From RUG369 sp050949645 (GTDB lineage: Bacteria > Planctomycetota > Planctomycetia > Pirellulales > Thermoguttaceae), in contig JBMNGC010000001.1 of assembly GCA_050949645.1 (NCBI GenBank), forward strand, positions 2,604,001 through 2,668,000: 64,000 bases of DNA. The letters are read 5' to 3'. A model generated the notes under the pieces. It worked only from the letters and a program-made list of their open reading frames with translations, did no database searches and was not told the DNA's origin. This document shows positions 16,535-24,871 of this stretch, piece by piece. The position numbers and the translations under genes were made by a program. How positions within the stretch are numbered: the first letter of the stretch is position 1; the number at the start of each line of letters is the position of its first letter.

Positions 16535-17639
16535 ATGAAGCGCTCTAACGCTTTTACGCTCGTCGAACTTCTTGTCGTCATTGCCATCATCGGCATTCTG
16601 ATCGGCCTTCTTCTGCCGGCCGTTCAAGCTGCTCGCGAGGCAGCGCGCCGAATGAAATGTACGAATAACCTCAAACAAATTATCCTCGCGTGCCATGACC
16701 ACGTCGATTCGATCCAGGGCTATCTGCCCATCGGAGCGCGCGACTGGAACTTTTCTACCTGCCAACCTTTATTCTCCCTTACGTCGAACAATCCGCGCGC
16801 TACAGTAAGATGAGCGTCGGGTATGCCGCCTGGGGCTCAACCTCCGGTCCGGACGGCTTTGTCTACGACGCGAACGATCTTACGGAAGGCGGTCGTTACG
16901 CACGCGAACAGAACCGCGTTGCATGGCAGGGACGTATCCCGGTCTTCAATTGTCCGTCCGATCTGCCGAATAATTTCTATATCGGCGGCCCGGGAACAAG
17001 CTGGCCTAAACAGTCCTACCTTGCCTGCGGCGGCTCGACCGCAATCGGCTACACTCCTAACCAATTCACTTGGGCGCCCGATTACTGGGCGATGCAAATA
17101 GGCGGCGGCGATCCCAACGACGTCGTCAAGGGCGGCATGGGACTCTTCGGAATGCTCACCGGGATCGGCAGCACGGCGGAATCTCGTAGGAAGGCGATGT
17201 CTGGAACCAACGGAATGGTGCCGATGCGGCGGCCACCGACGGAACTTCCAATACGGTCGCGTTCTCTGAAACGCTCCAAACTTTCAGCGACGCTGGGCAT
17301 AGCGCGAACTACTCCGACTTCCGCGGCGGCGTCTACCGAGGCGACGGCGCGTTCTTTACCTGCTACTATGAGCCGAATACGGACCAGCCCGACGAGCTTA
17401 TGAGCAACGGATATTGCCACACCTCCGACAAACTCGTCACGCCCGGCGCTCCATGCGTCGTCGAACAGACGTCCCGCGGATACTACGAAGTCCGTCAGTC
17501 GGCGCGCAGTCGTCATGCGGGCGCCGCCAACGCGGCGATGGGCGACGGTTCGGTCCGATTCGTCTCCGATACGACGAACTGCACGGTCTGGCGCGCCATG
17601 GGCACCGCGAACGGCGGCGAGACGGCCTCGAACTTGTGA
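16535..17639 (+). pseudogene. DUF1559 pseudopilin-like gene with two frameshifts
   Basis: The reading starts in one frame with the type IV pilin-like FTLVELLVVIAIIG and the DUF1559 signature MKCTNNLKQ. After ...ARDWN it continues one frame over as FYLPTFILPYVEQ, and moves again near 17188-17205 to reach ATDGTSNTVAFSE and the C-terminal GDGSVRFVSD motif. Each shift is repaired by adding one base: at the TTTT run 16751-16754 and in AGGAAGG near 17188. All family motifs survive in order, so this is either a recent pseudogene or two single-base sequence errors. An intact product would be about 367 aa: a membrane-anchored pseudopilin-like surface protein. It is followed by a terminator and a lipoprotein gene. 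Confidence 0.8.
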
Positions 17640-17682
17640 GATTGAAGCTTAGGCTTTACTAGCGTCGCATCGACGCAAGACG

Positions 17683-17736
17683 ACGCGTTCTTTTCGCTTT
17701 CGTCAACTGCGAAAAAGCAGAAGAACGCGTTTTTTA
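17683..17736 (+). terminator. Terminator after the DUF1559 gene
   Basis: ACGCGTTCTT (17683-17692) pairs with AAGAACGCGT (17721-17730), followed by TTTTTATT. The loop carries a second TTCGC/GCGAA pairing. Confidence 0.75.
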
Positions 17737-17771
17737 TTACTTACTGGGCTATCTACGCAGAAAGATAAAAA

Positions 17772-18284
17772 ATGAAATTCAACAACGCGCTCAAGGCGCT
17801 CCTTGTCGTCGCAGCGGTTTCTGCGCTCGTCGTTACAACCGGTTGCAAACCCAAGAATCCTGACGGACGTGAGAACGTTAGCGGAAAAATCACGCTCAAT
17901 GGCGAACCTTTCGGCGCAAAGTCGGGAATCTTCGCCATTCGCTTCGATCCTATCGGCGAGGACAAAACGGCCGGCGGTCACGCGCAGGTACGCCAAGGGG
18001 CATACCTTCTGACGGGTCAGGACGGCGTCAAACCTGGCAAATACATCGTACGTCTTACAGGATCCGCCACCTTTGATCGAACAACAAACGACTACGCCGA
18101 CGCTCAAACCACGATGGAGAACGAATATCAAGTCACTCTCGTGCCCCCCGAATTCAATACGGAAAGCGATATTGAGTTTGAGGTCGTCGCGGGTAAGAAA
18201 AACGTCTTTAATTACGATATCCAGACCAATTTCTCGGGAGAAGAAGCCGACGGAGGTAGAAAGAAGGCTGTCGTCGATCTCTAA
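17772..18284 (+). CDS. Small lipoprotein with carboxypeptidase-regulatory-like domain
   Basis: 170 aa. MKFNNALKALL begins a signal peptide with a lipobox-like VTTGC (Cys at about 25). The mature part has the pattern VSGKITLNGEPF...GKYIVRLTG, typical of the small Ig-like carboxypeptidase-regulatory domain often found next to DUF1559 genes in planctomycetes. Probably an outer-membrane or periplasmic lipoprotein; function unknown. It lies 132 bases after the frameshifted DUF1559 gene but beyond a terminator, so it may have its own transcript. Start ATG 17772 has only a weak AGAAAG ribosome site. Confidence 0.75.
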   Translation: MKFNNALKALLVVAAVSALVVTTGCKPKNPDGRENVSGKITLNGEPFGAKSGIFAIRFDPIGEDKTAGGHAQVRQGAYLLTGQDGVKPGKYIVRLTGSATFDRTTNDYADAQTTMENEYQVTLVPPEFNTESDIEFEVVAGKKNVFNYDIQTNFSGEEADGGRKKAVVDL

Positions 18285-18304
18285 TTCGGCGCCCCTTTAA
18301 AACA

Positions 18305-18342
18305 GGAAGGAGACGTCCGAGCCTACGTTCGGGCGTCTCCTT
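18305..18342. terminator. Bidirectional terminator
   Basis: AAGGAGACG-TCCGA pairs with TCGGG-CGTCTCCTT around a short loop. It lies between the convergent lipoprotein and alpha/beta hydrolase genes. Confidence 0.7.
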
Positions 18343-18382
18343 TGCGTAAAGGCAGACTAGCGCGCCATTCCCGCGCGAGTCG

Positions 18383-19567
18383 TTATTGGTTCGTGACCAG
18401 GACGGGCTCTTCTTCCGGCGCGGTCTTTTCTGGGAGGTTAACGTCAGGCTTGGCGGGGACGTCGAGATACCTTGTCGCGTAGGCGAGGAAGAGACCGCGC
18501 CATTTGAGCGTGTAGTCGGGGTCGCGACCGAGCATGTGGTTCGAGTTCGGGAAGACCAGGAGATCGAAAACGCTCGGATCGGCGCCTTCGATCACGGGGT
18601 CCATATCGGACTCAACGGCGAGATCGGCGATGCTCTTCGCTTTGATCTTGGAGAATTCGTGCCGTAAGAGCTGCCAGTGGCGCTCAGGAACGAGCGCGTC
18701 TTTAGCGCCGTACGCGGCGAGCGTCGGGGGAACGCCGGGTTTGATCGCGTAGAGCGGCGAGATCGACTGAATCGCGGCCTCCGTTGCGTCGTCAGGATTC
18801 GCATATTGCTTCGGCGACATCTTGACCCCCGAGAGAAAAGACGCAAACCAGGCCATCGTCTTGGGCTCCTTCTCCGCATTCCATGTCTTTGCATGGAAAT
18901 CGACAGGTCCGACGCGTGGCGCAACAAACGCGATCTTGACCGGCGGATCGCCCCCTTCCCGCGTCTCGTAGGTGTAACCGTAGAGCATCGAGATGTGTCC
19001 GCCGGCGGAATGACCGCTCAGCGCGACGCGATTGATCTTATAACCGTAACTCTCTCCTATCTCGACAAGTTTGGCGAGCGCAAGGTCGACGTCTGTAAGG
19101 ACGCGCTGGATGTTGTAATCCTTCTTATGTTCTTTGAGGCTATCGTTAAAGAGCATATACTCCATGTTGCCCGTGAGATACCCCTTCTTCGCCATGCGCT
19201 TTGCGAACGCTTGCTGCTCAATGCGCCCGCCGCCGATCCAGGCGCCCCCGTGGATAAACATGATCGCGCCCTCGATTTTTTCAGGCGCTAGCTCGCGCGG
19301 GACGTAAACGTCCATCATCTGCCAGGGCAAATCGCCATACGCTTCGTCTTTGAGGAGCTTGCCGTCATAATCCTCATCCCACTTTTCTGCATATCCCCCG
19401 TCGCGGACGACGTTATGGAAAACGACGCCTAGAAAGGTCAGGCCGAGCAGCACGAAAATCAGTGTTCCCAACGCGAACGCGCGTAGGACCGGACGACGAC
19501 GCCTACGCTTCTTCGACGTCTCTGCGCTTTTCTCCGACGAAAGATTATCTTGAGCATTCTTATTCAT
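18383..19567 (-). CDS. Membrane-anchored alpha/beta hydrolase (BD-FAE/esterase-like)
   Basis: 394 aa. A basic stretch RRRRR is followed by one membrane segment (29-51), so the catalytic domain is anchored and probably outside the cytoplasm. HGGAW (106-110) is the oxyanion-hole motif of the hormone-sensitive-lipase/carboxylesterase group. GHSAGG (185-190) holds nucleophile Ser187; GAKDALVP gives Asp290 and SNHML gives His344, a complete triad. Likely an esterase; acetyl or feruloyl esters on polysaccharides are possible substrates, but none is shown. Start ATG 19567 is preceded by a strong AAAGGAGG 6 nt upstream. Monocistronic. Confidence 0.85.
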   Translation of the reverse strand: MNKNAQDNLSSEKSAETSKKRRRRRPVLRAFALGTLIFVLLGLTFLGVVFHNVVRDGGYAEKWDEDYDGKLLKDEAYGDLPWQMMDVYVPRELAPEKIEGAIMFIHGGAWIGGGRIEQQAFAKRMAKKGYLTGNMEYMLFNDSLKEHKKDYNIQRVLTDVDLALAKLVEIGESYGYKINRVALSGHSAGGHISMLYGYTYETREGGDPPVKIAFVAPRVGPVDFHAKTWNAEKEPKTMAWFASFLSGVKMSPKQYANPDDATEAAIQSISPLYAIKPGVPPTLAAYGAKDALVPERHWQLLRHEFSKIKAKSIADLAVESDMDPVIEGADPSVFDLLVFPNSNHMLGRDPDYTLKWRGLFLAYATRYLDVPAKPDVNLPEKTAPEEEPVLVTNQ

Positions 19568-19735
19568 GGCGCGCCTCCTTTCTCCTGTTTTTCATCATTA
19601 TACCGCGTCGACAACCGCGTGCAGAGAAGGCGTCAAAATTCTCAGAGGGGCGGCAAACCTCGCGCTATGCGCCTGAGGGCTCCTCATCAAGGCCTTAAAA
19701 TACGATCATTCTGTACCGGTCGTCTATCAGTCGTG

Positions 19736-19741
19736 TATAAT
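19736..19741 (+). promoter_or_regulatory. Probable -10 box of the ECF sigma operon
   Basis: A perfect TATAAT sits 12 bases before the annotated TTG start of the sigma gene; no convincing -35 was found. A transcript starting near 19748 would leave almost no leader, so either the message is nearly leaderless or the real start codon is further downstream. Confidence 0.45.
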
Positions 19742-19752
19742 AGAGGGCGGCT

Positions 19753-20511
19753 TTGCACGCTCAGGTTGTAAATAATATTTTGACGCCTGTCAAACGAAAC
19801 ATTTGTCTTCATGAAGCGTTAAACCTTAATGAGGACGTCGTTGGCGCCGTCGACGTTCCTAAGGACGATTCCTTGACTTCACCAAATCCTCCCAATCGAG
19901 ACGACTTCGATAAAGACGCCAGTCTTATGCTCGACGTACAGGCGGGTAAACCGTTGGCGTTTGAGGAGCTGATGGAGCGCAATCAGACGCGGATCGCCGG
20001 GTTCATTTACAAATTCGTCGGCAATCGGGAGCTGGCGGCGGATCTCACTCAGGAGGTCTTCATGCGCGTCTATAAATACCGCGCAACCTACCGACAAAAG
20101 GCGCGCTTCTCGACGTGGCTCTTTCGAATTGCGCACAACGTTGCGGTCAACGAGTTGCGCTACCGAAACCGACGACCCGAAACCCCTTTTAGCGTCATGA
20201 ATCGGCCTCAACTCGGCGAAACAGGAAGGCATGATTTCGGCGACAGCGTGATGGAAAAAACGAGCGCGACTCCGTCGCGACAGCTCGCGAAAGTTGAGCT
20301 TCAACAAATAGTCCGTGACGCGATCGATCGATTGCCCGATCGCCAGCGCGAGGCGATGACGCTCTCGCGTTTCGAAAATTTAAGCTATAAGGAAATAGCC
20401 GACGTGATGGATTCGACGCCTGAAGCGATTAAATCGTTGCTCTGCCGCGCAAGATTAAATCTTAAGGAGGTCCTTGCGCCTTATGTTGAAGACGGAAGGA
20501 GAGAAAAATGA
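19753..20511 (+). CDS. ECF-family RNA polymerase sigma factor
   Basis: Region 2 (about 69-137) includes AADLTQEVFMRVY and FSTWLFRIAHNVAVNELR. Region 4 (about 190-243) includes LPDRQREAMTLSRFENLSYKEIADVM and a helix-turn-helix ending RARLNLKEVL. No region 3, as in ECF sigmas. The start is uncertain: TTG 19753 gives 252 aa with a 58-residue unconserved N-tail and no ribosome site, while the first in-frame ATG (19927) begins just before region 2 and would give 194 aa, closer to the usual ECF length. It overlaps the next gene by ATGA, so the two are translationally coupled. Confidence 0.88.
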   Translation: MHAQVVNNILTPVKRNICLHEALNLNEDVVGAVDVPKDDSLTSPNPPNRDDFDKDASLMLDVQAGKPLAFEELMERNQTRIAGFIYKFVGNRELAADLTQEVFMRVYKYRATYRQKARFSTWLFRIAHNVAVNELRYRNRRPETPFSVMNRPQLGETGRHDFGDSVMEKTSATPSRQLAKVELQQIVRDAIDRLPDRQREAMTLSRFENLSYKEIADVMDSTPEAIKSLLCRARLNLKEVLAPYVEDGRREK

Positions 20512-22175
20512 CGCAGCTTGATCGCAATGATCCGGTCTCCAAGTCCTTCACATCGACCGACGAGACGCAGGAAGCGCTCTCCGCGCTTGACCAGGCGGAC
20601 GGTTCAGATTTCAATCGCGACGCGCTCGACGTCGAGGTTGCGAACGCCGGCCTCGACGAACACGAGTTGCTGATCCAAGCTTACCTCGACGACGAACTCT
20701 CGCGCCATGAAAAGGCGGCGTTTGAAGAGCGACTGAAAAGAGAACCGCAACTCCGCGAACGCGTCGAAGAAAGCCAAAACGCGCTTGACTTTATCGAAGA
20801 AGCCTTCGGCGCGCCGGCCGACGACGCAGTCGATCTTACCGAAAAGACCGTCGAAAGACTCAATGAGGAAACGAAGACGCAGATCGACAAGATCAATCGT
20901 CAACGCGCGCGGCGACGACGAATCGAGAGGACGTTACAAATCGCGTCCCCGTTGGTTTCCTTCCTCGCAGGCTTTGCGCTCTTCGCCGCGCTCATACCCG
21001 ACGTTGCGCTGCGCCGCGAGCGGGACGCCGCGGTCGTCGAACGACTCGTTCAACTTGAGGCCGTCGGGGATTTCGAATTCCTCGAAGCGCTCGCCAACGC
21101 CGATCTCTTCGAAGAATGGCGACGCAACGTTCCGGGCCCTCAAGGTTCCGACCCGCTCGCGACGTCAGAAACAACGGAGCGTCCCTATTCCGAGCTCGTC
21201 AAAGACGCCGTCTTCTATCGCTTCCAGCGGCGATTTGAGGCGCTCGATCCCCAAACGCGGCAGAGGTACCGTAATCTGCGCCGACAAATCGATCATTCAC
21301 CTGATAAAGATAAACTCCTGAGAACGCTCGACGACTATACCGGCTGGCTTTACATGCAAACGAACTCGAGCTATCGGCTGCATCTCGAATCTCTGCCGAT
21401 CGACGCGCGAATCCAAGATATTCGCCTGCGTGTCGACGAGTCGCAGAGATTTTGCAGACGCTGGGACCAGATGATAGAAGAAAATGGGACCCTACTCGAG
21501 GGGCATAGCAATCCCGTCGGCGCCGACGCGCAGAATAACGGACCGAGCTCCGCGCTACGAGAGATTCTGCCGCCAACTCTCCGACACGAAGATTTCCGAT
21601 CAATCTACGATATGTTCGTCGAATATCAAAAGAAAAACGAACGTTTCGACGATAGCGGCGCACGCCGTCGCGACAACGTCCTCGCGTTTCTCTCAGAAAA
21701 CGATATTAGCGACCTAACCGAGGGTTTCTCCAGCGAAGGAAAAAGAGAGCTTGAGTCTCTTGATCCGGAGCAACGTTCGTCGCTCATGGAGTTAATTGTC
21801 TCTCTGAGCCTCGTTGAAAATGACCGCCGTTTCGTTAAGACGCGTCCTTTGCAGGACTTCGAAGACGAGCGAAAAAGGCGCGAGCTGCGCGCTCGGCGCG
21901 GCGATTCCGTTCAGGAACTCGCGGCGGCGCTCCGATCCGCCGACGACGCAGCGCGCGACGCAATCGTTTCGCGCCCTCCGATGGAAGCGCGCGGGCTGCT
22001 CATGGTACTTAACTGGGGCTTCCGCCCAGCGGATAAGAAACCCAATGAAAATAATTTGCTCGACCCCGACGTCTTTCGCAACGGTCGTCCCATGAGAATG
22101 CAAGACGGCGGCGGCCCTTACGGCTGGGGCGGCTTCGGTGGGCGCGGCCTACGAGGAGACTTCCAACAGGACTGA
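20508..22175 (+). CDS. Probable membrane anti-sigma-like partner of the ECF sigma factor
   Basis: 555 aa starting at the ATG inside the sigma stop (ATGA overlap). Residues 50-90 (HELLIQAYLDDELSRHEKAA...) resemble the N-terminal sigma-binding helix region of anti-sigma factors, but lack the HxxxCxxC zinc motif. A basic stretch RRRR (about 135-138) precedes one membrane segment (144-166), putting the N-terminus in the cytoplasm and about 390 residues outside. The outer part is charged and helical with no recognised domain and ends in a Gly-rich tail. Role inferred from coupling and topology: it would hold the sigma factor until an envelope signal arrives. Confidence 0.7.
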   Translation: MTQLDRNDPVSKSFTSTDETQEALSALDQADGSDFNRDALDVEVANAGLDEHELLIQAYLDDELSRHEKAAFEERLKREPQLRERVEESQNALDFIEEAFGAPADDAVDLTEKTVERLNEETKTQIDKINRQRARRRRIERTLQIASPLVSFLAGFALFAALIPDVALRRERDAAVVERLVQLEAVGDFEFLEALANADLFEEWRRNVPGPQGSDPLATSETTERPYSELVKDAVFYRFQRRFEALDPQTRQRYRNLRRQIDHSPDKDKLLRTLDDYTGWLYMQTNSSYRLHLESLPIDARIQDIRLRVDESQRFCRRWDQMIEENGTLLEGHSNPVGADAQNNGPSSALREILPPTLRHEDFRSIYDMFVEYQKKNERFDDSGARRRDNVLAFLSENDISDLTEGFSSEGKRELESLDPEQRSSLMELIVSLSLVENDRRFVKTRPLQDFEDERKRRELRARRGDSVQELAAALRSADDAARDAIVSRPPMEARGLLMVLNWGFRPADKKPNENNLLDPDVFRNGRPMRMQDGGGPYGWGGFGGRGLRGDFQQD

Positions 22176-22420
22176 CGTCGGCCGGCGGGGGCATACCCTC
22201 TCCAAGTGAATTCATGGGCGGATAAAGGAGGAAAGGTTCGCCTCTACGCGCTCGGTCAGACGCCTAATCTTTAGGACGAGCGTCCCTGCGCGGTTGTTTT
22301 TTCTTAAAAAATTAATTTTTCAGAAAAATACCACAAGCCTGCGACGGCTAAAAAAACGGCATTTCTCGTATTTTTGTTAAAAAAATTTAAAAAAACTCTC
22401 TTTACCTCTTTTATCAGCTC

Positions 22421-22448
22421 TTGATTTTAACCCTGAATTGTTTATATT
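22421..22448 (+). promoter_or_regulatory. Upstream promoter (P1) for the structured leader
   Basis: TTGATT (22421-22426), a 16-bp spacer and TATATT (22443-22448). A transcript would start near 22455, ten bases before the first hairpin. Confidence 0.55.
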
Positions 22449-22464
22449 ACCAATGAAGGTTACC

Positions 22465-22595
22465 GACGACTTCGTGGAGTCGTCTTATGCACATACTATG
22501 CTTCTTTGCGTTTGTTACATGGGTGACGACTTGCAACGACGCAGCGGCGCCGGGGTCGGAGGGGTTCGACCTCGGCGTTGTATTTTGATACCCCT
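22465..22595 (+). ncRNA. Candidate structured RNA with H-type pseudoknot upstream of mgtE
   Basis: Hairpin 1 is GACGACT (22465-22471) with AGTCGTC (22478-22484). Hairpin 2 is an 11-bp stem, CGCCGGGGTCG (22548-22558) with CGACCTCGGCG (22567-22577), including one G-U pair. Its loop contains AGGGGT (22560-22565), which can pair with ACCCCT (22590-22595), giving a pseudoknot. A promoter lies just upstream and the magnesium transporter gene downstream. It could be a cis-regulatory leader or a separate small RNA. It does not match M-box, tmRNA, RNase P or SRP RNA sequence motifs I know. Confidence 0.4.
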
Positions 22596-22669
22596 GATTT
22601 CTAGAGCCTTTCGAGTCTTTATCTCGTGGCGCCTACTGCGTTGCGCGCGTCCTTCAGACGACTTTATCC

Positions 22670-22697
22670 TTGACTATTCAAGTCTTTACGGTAAAAT
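22670..22697 (+). promoter_or_regulatory. Proximal promoter (P2) for mgtE
   Basis: TTGACT (22670-22675), a 16-bp spacer and TAAAAT (22692-22697). The -35 overlaps a small CTTGA/TCAAG inverted repeat. A transcript from here would exclude the pseudoknot element. Confidence 0.6.
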
Positions 22698-22825
22698 GTT
22701 GTCCGCGAATCTTCGGAAATACGTCCGTTTCCCCACGCATCGCATTCATATGTTTCACTCAGATTACGGTCGTACTAATTCAAATGCGTAACTAAAAAAC
22801 AGCGGCAGGACCGCAGGAGTTTCCT

Positions 22826-24211
22826 ATGAGCGTCAATCTTCTTTTGTTGCCGGAATTGCTCGAAATGATCGACTCCAACGATCGCCAGGCAATGCGGACT
22901 TTCTGTACGGCGCTCCACCCTGCCTCGATAGCTGAATATCTCGAAGAACTCCCTCCCGAAAAAATCTGGATCATTCTCAAAGCGAATACGCTTGACATTC
23001 GAGCGGCGCTCTTTTCTTATTTCCATCGCGACCTTCAGATCCAAATGATCGAAGGGTGTCCGCGACATGAAATTGCCAGACTCCTGGAAGAGACCCCGTC
23101 GGACGACCGCGTGGACCTCCTCGATCAGATTGATCCCGAGATCGCCGAGGAACTCAAGCAGCTCCTCTCAAAGGAAGACCAGAGAGACGTCGAGCTCCTG
23201 AGCCGATATCCTGACGATACGTGCGGCGCGGAGATGTCCTCCGACTTCGTGCGACTCCAGGAAACGATGACCGTCGAGCAGGCGCTCGCGGAAATTGGCG
23301 CGCAAACACACCTTATGGAGACCGTCTACTACCTCTATGCGCTTGATAAAGACGGTCGTCTCGCGGGCGTCGTCTCCGCAAGGGAACTGCTGCGACGCAT
23401 GAATCAACCGAACGAACCTATCTCCTCCTTCATGAGGAAGGCCGACACGCTCGTGACCGTCGACGCCAATATGAAACGGTCGGAAGCGGTTAAGCTTGTG
23501 GAAAAATACGACTTCATCGCCATTCCCGTCATCAGTGAACTGACCCGCAAGATGCTCGGCGTCATTACGCACGACGACGTCCTCGATATGGCGGTCGAAG
23601 AGCTCGTGGAAAACGCGCATCTGAGCGCAGGCGTCGGGCCGCTCGAGCATGAAACGTACCTCGGCGCTAACGTCTTTACTCTTGCTAAAAAACGCTTTAC
23701 GTGGCTCGCCATCTTGCTCTTTAGCGCGATCACGACAGCGTTGACGCTCAAGCTCTTCTCCTCCACCAGCGCCCAAATCGCATGGCTCGTCGCCTTTCTC
23801 CCGATGATCGTCTCAACGGGCGGCAACAGCGGCGGCCAATCGGCGACGCTTGTCATTACCGCTCTGGCGACCGGCGAAGTCACGCTCGCTGATTGGCGAC
23901 GGATCTTTTTGCGCGAAACCCATATGGGCCTCATCCTTGGCGTCGCGATGGGCGGCTGCGGACTATTAAACGCGCTCTTCCTATACGGCTGGAGCGTACC
24001 CTTTCTGCACCTACTGTTGGTGCCGCTTGCGGTCTTCTTTGTCGTCTTCTCCAGCAACATGACCGGCGCGCTCCTGCCGCTGTTGTTTCAAAAGCTCAAT
24101 CTTGATCCCGCTCTGATGAGCAACCCGTTCGTCGCGGGCATCTCCGACACGGTCGGAACCTTTATCTATATGCTGCTCGCCCAGGTGTTGCTCATACCCT
24201 TCTACAGCTGA
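22826..24211 (+). CDS. mgtE: Magnesium transporter MgtE
   Basis: 461 aa, normal length. An N-terminal helical MgtE domain (about 20-125) precedes two CBS domains (about 140-260; cytoplasmic magnesium sensor) and a C-terminal five-helix membrane domain starting at about 288. The membrane part includes the conserved pore-region sequence GGNSGGQSATLVITALATGE. Known role of the family: a Mg2+-gated Mg2+ channel of the inner membrane, closed when internal Mg2+ is high. Start ATG 22826 is preceded by GCAGGAG. Regulation at RNA level is possible through the structured region upstream. Confidence 0.95.
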   Translation: MSVNLLLLPELLEMIDSNDRQAMRTFCTALHPASIAEYLEELPPEKIWIILKANTLDIRAALFSYFHRDLQIQMIEGCPRHEIARLLEETPSDDRVDLLDQIDPEIAEELKQLLSKEDQRDVELLSRYPDDTCGAEMSSDFVRLQETMTVEQALAEIGAQTHLMETVYYLYALDKDGRLAGVVSARELLRRMNQPNEPISSFMRKADTLVTVDANMKRSEAVKLVEKYDFIAIPVISELTRKMLGVITHDDVLDMAVEELVENAHLSAGVGPLEHETYLGANVFTLAKKRFTWLAILLFSAITTALTLKLFSSTSAQIAWLVAFLPMIVSTGGNSGGQSATLVITALATGEVTLADWRRIFLRETHMGLILGVAMGGCGLLNALFLYGWSVPFLHLLLVPLAVFFVVFSSNMTGALLPLLFQKLNLDPALMSNPFVAGISDTVGTFIYMLLAQVLLIPFYS

Positions 24212-24254
24212 CGAATTCATCTATATCGAAAGGCAATAGCGCTAATCCCAAAAT

Positions 24255-24288
24255 AAAAAGCCGCCGATCAAGACGATCGACGGCTTTT
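24255..24288. terminator. Bidirectional terminator
   Basis: GCCGCCGATC (24260-24269) pairs, with one mismatch, with GATCGACGGC (24275-24284), flanked by AAAA and TTTT. It lies between convergent mgtE and the lipoprotein gene. Confidence 0.75.
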
Positions 24289-24308
24289 ACTATGTTGAAG
24301 GGCGAACG

Positions 24309-24857
24309 TTAGCGTCCCGGACCGCCCGGGGGACCACTCTGTTTCTGAGGCGTAAGGTCGACTTCGCCCTCGAGCGCGAGCGTGATATCCTTCTTACCGC
24401 CCTCGGGGACGACGACCTTAAGGTCGGCCGTGTTCACATTCGCGTACTTCGGAGGAAGATGATGGATGACTAACGCTTCTTTGTCCAACAATCCGCTCCT
24501 TCTGGCTTCATCAGGATTCTCAAGAAACTGTTTCGACTCTTCAAGCGTCATCCCGCCCTGCATCTCGTCCTTAACGACGGTCACATTATATTCCCCGGGA
24601 TAGACCCCGTCGCCAGGGTCGAGAGTCGTCATCTTGAACGCGCCCTGCGCGTCCGTCGTCGTAGAAGCGGCGAACGCTTCAGGACCGACCTTCACCGGCG
24701 TAAACATCACCATCGCACCGGCAACCGGCTCGCCATTAAGCGTCACGACGCCATGAGCGGGCACAAGTCCCTTGATGCGCTTTTTATTGCACCCAAAGGA
24801 GACGAGCACGGCGAGACATAAAGTTAAAAGAGCGGCGTTACGCAACATTTTTTTCAT
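24309..24857 (-). CDS. Lipoprotein with carboxypeptidase-regulatory-like domain
   Basis: 182 aa from ATG 24857 (MKKMLRNAALL), preferred over a GTG at 24875 because it gives a clean lipoprotein signal peptide with lipobox VSFGC. The pattern HGVVTLNGEPVAGAMVMFTP...GAFKMTT...YPGEYNVTVVKDE is the small Ig-like carboxypeptidase-regulatory domain. A C-terminal PPKYANVNTADLKVVVPEGG segment and a Pro/Gly tail follow. The alternative GTG start would overlap the DUF1559 stop (GTGA). The two genes form one operon, which suggests a joint role at the cell surface; the function is unknown. Confidence 0.82.
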   Translation of the reverse strand: MKKMLRNAALLTLCLAVLVSFGCNKKRIKGLVPAHGVVTLNGEPVAGAMVMFTPVKVGPEAFAASTTTDAQGAFKMTTLDPGDGVYPGEYNVTVVKDEMQGGMTLEESKQFLENPDEARRSGLLDKEALVIHHLPPKYANVNTADLKVVVPEGGKKDITLALEGEVDLTPQKQSGPPGGPGR

Positions 24858-24871
24858 GGGCTTCCTCTCAA

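Larger units (their letters stand above)
22176..22825 (+). other. 650-base region upstream of mgtE
   Basis: Very AT-rich to about 22440, then a promoter, a hairpin, a pseudoknot-capable hairpin and a second promoter (listed separately) before mgtE. A 117-codon ORF at 22438-22791 shows no protein character. No M-box consensus (GGTGAGGCTCC) was found. Confidence 0.5.

Noticed and set aside
22455..22600. M-box (ykoK) magnesium riboswitch
   Set aside because: The location fits, but the conserved GGTGAGGCTCC and GCTGCC elements are absent.
22438..22791. 117-codon plus ORF upstream of mgtE
   Set aside because: No domain or ribosome site; it runs through two hairpins and a promoter.
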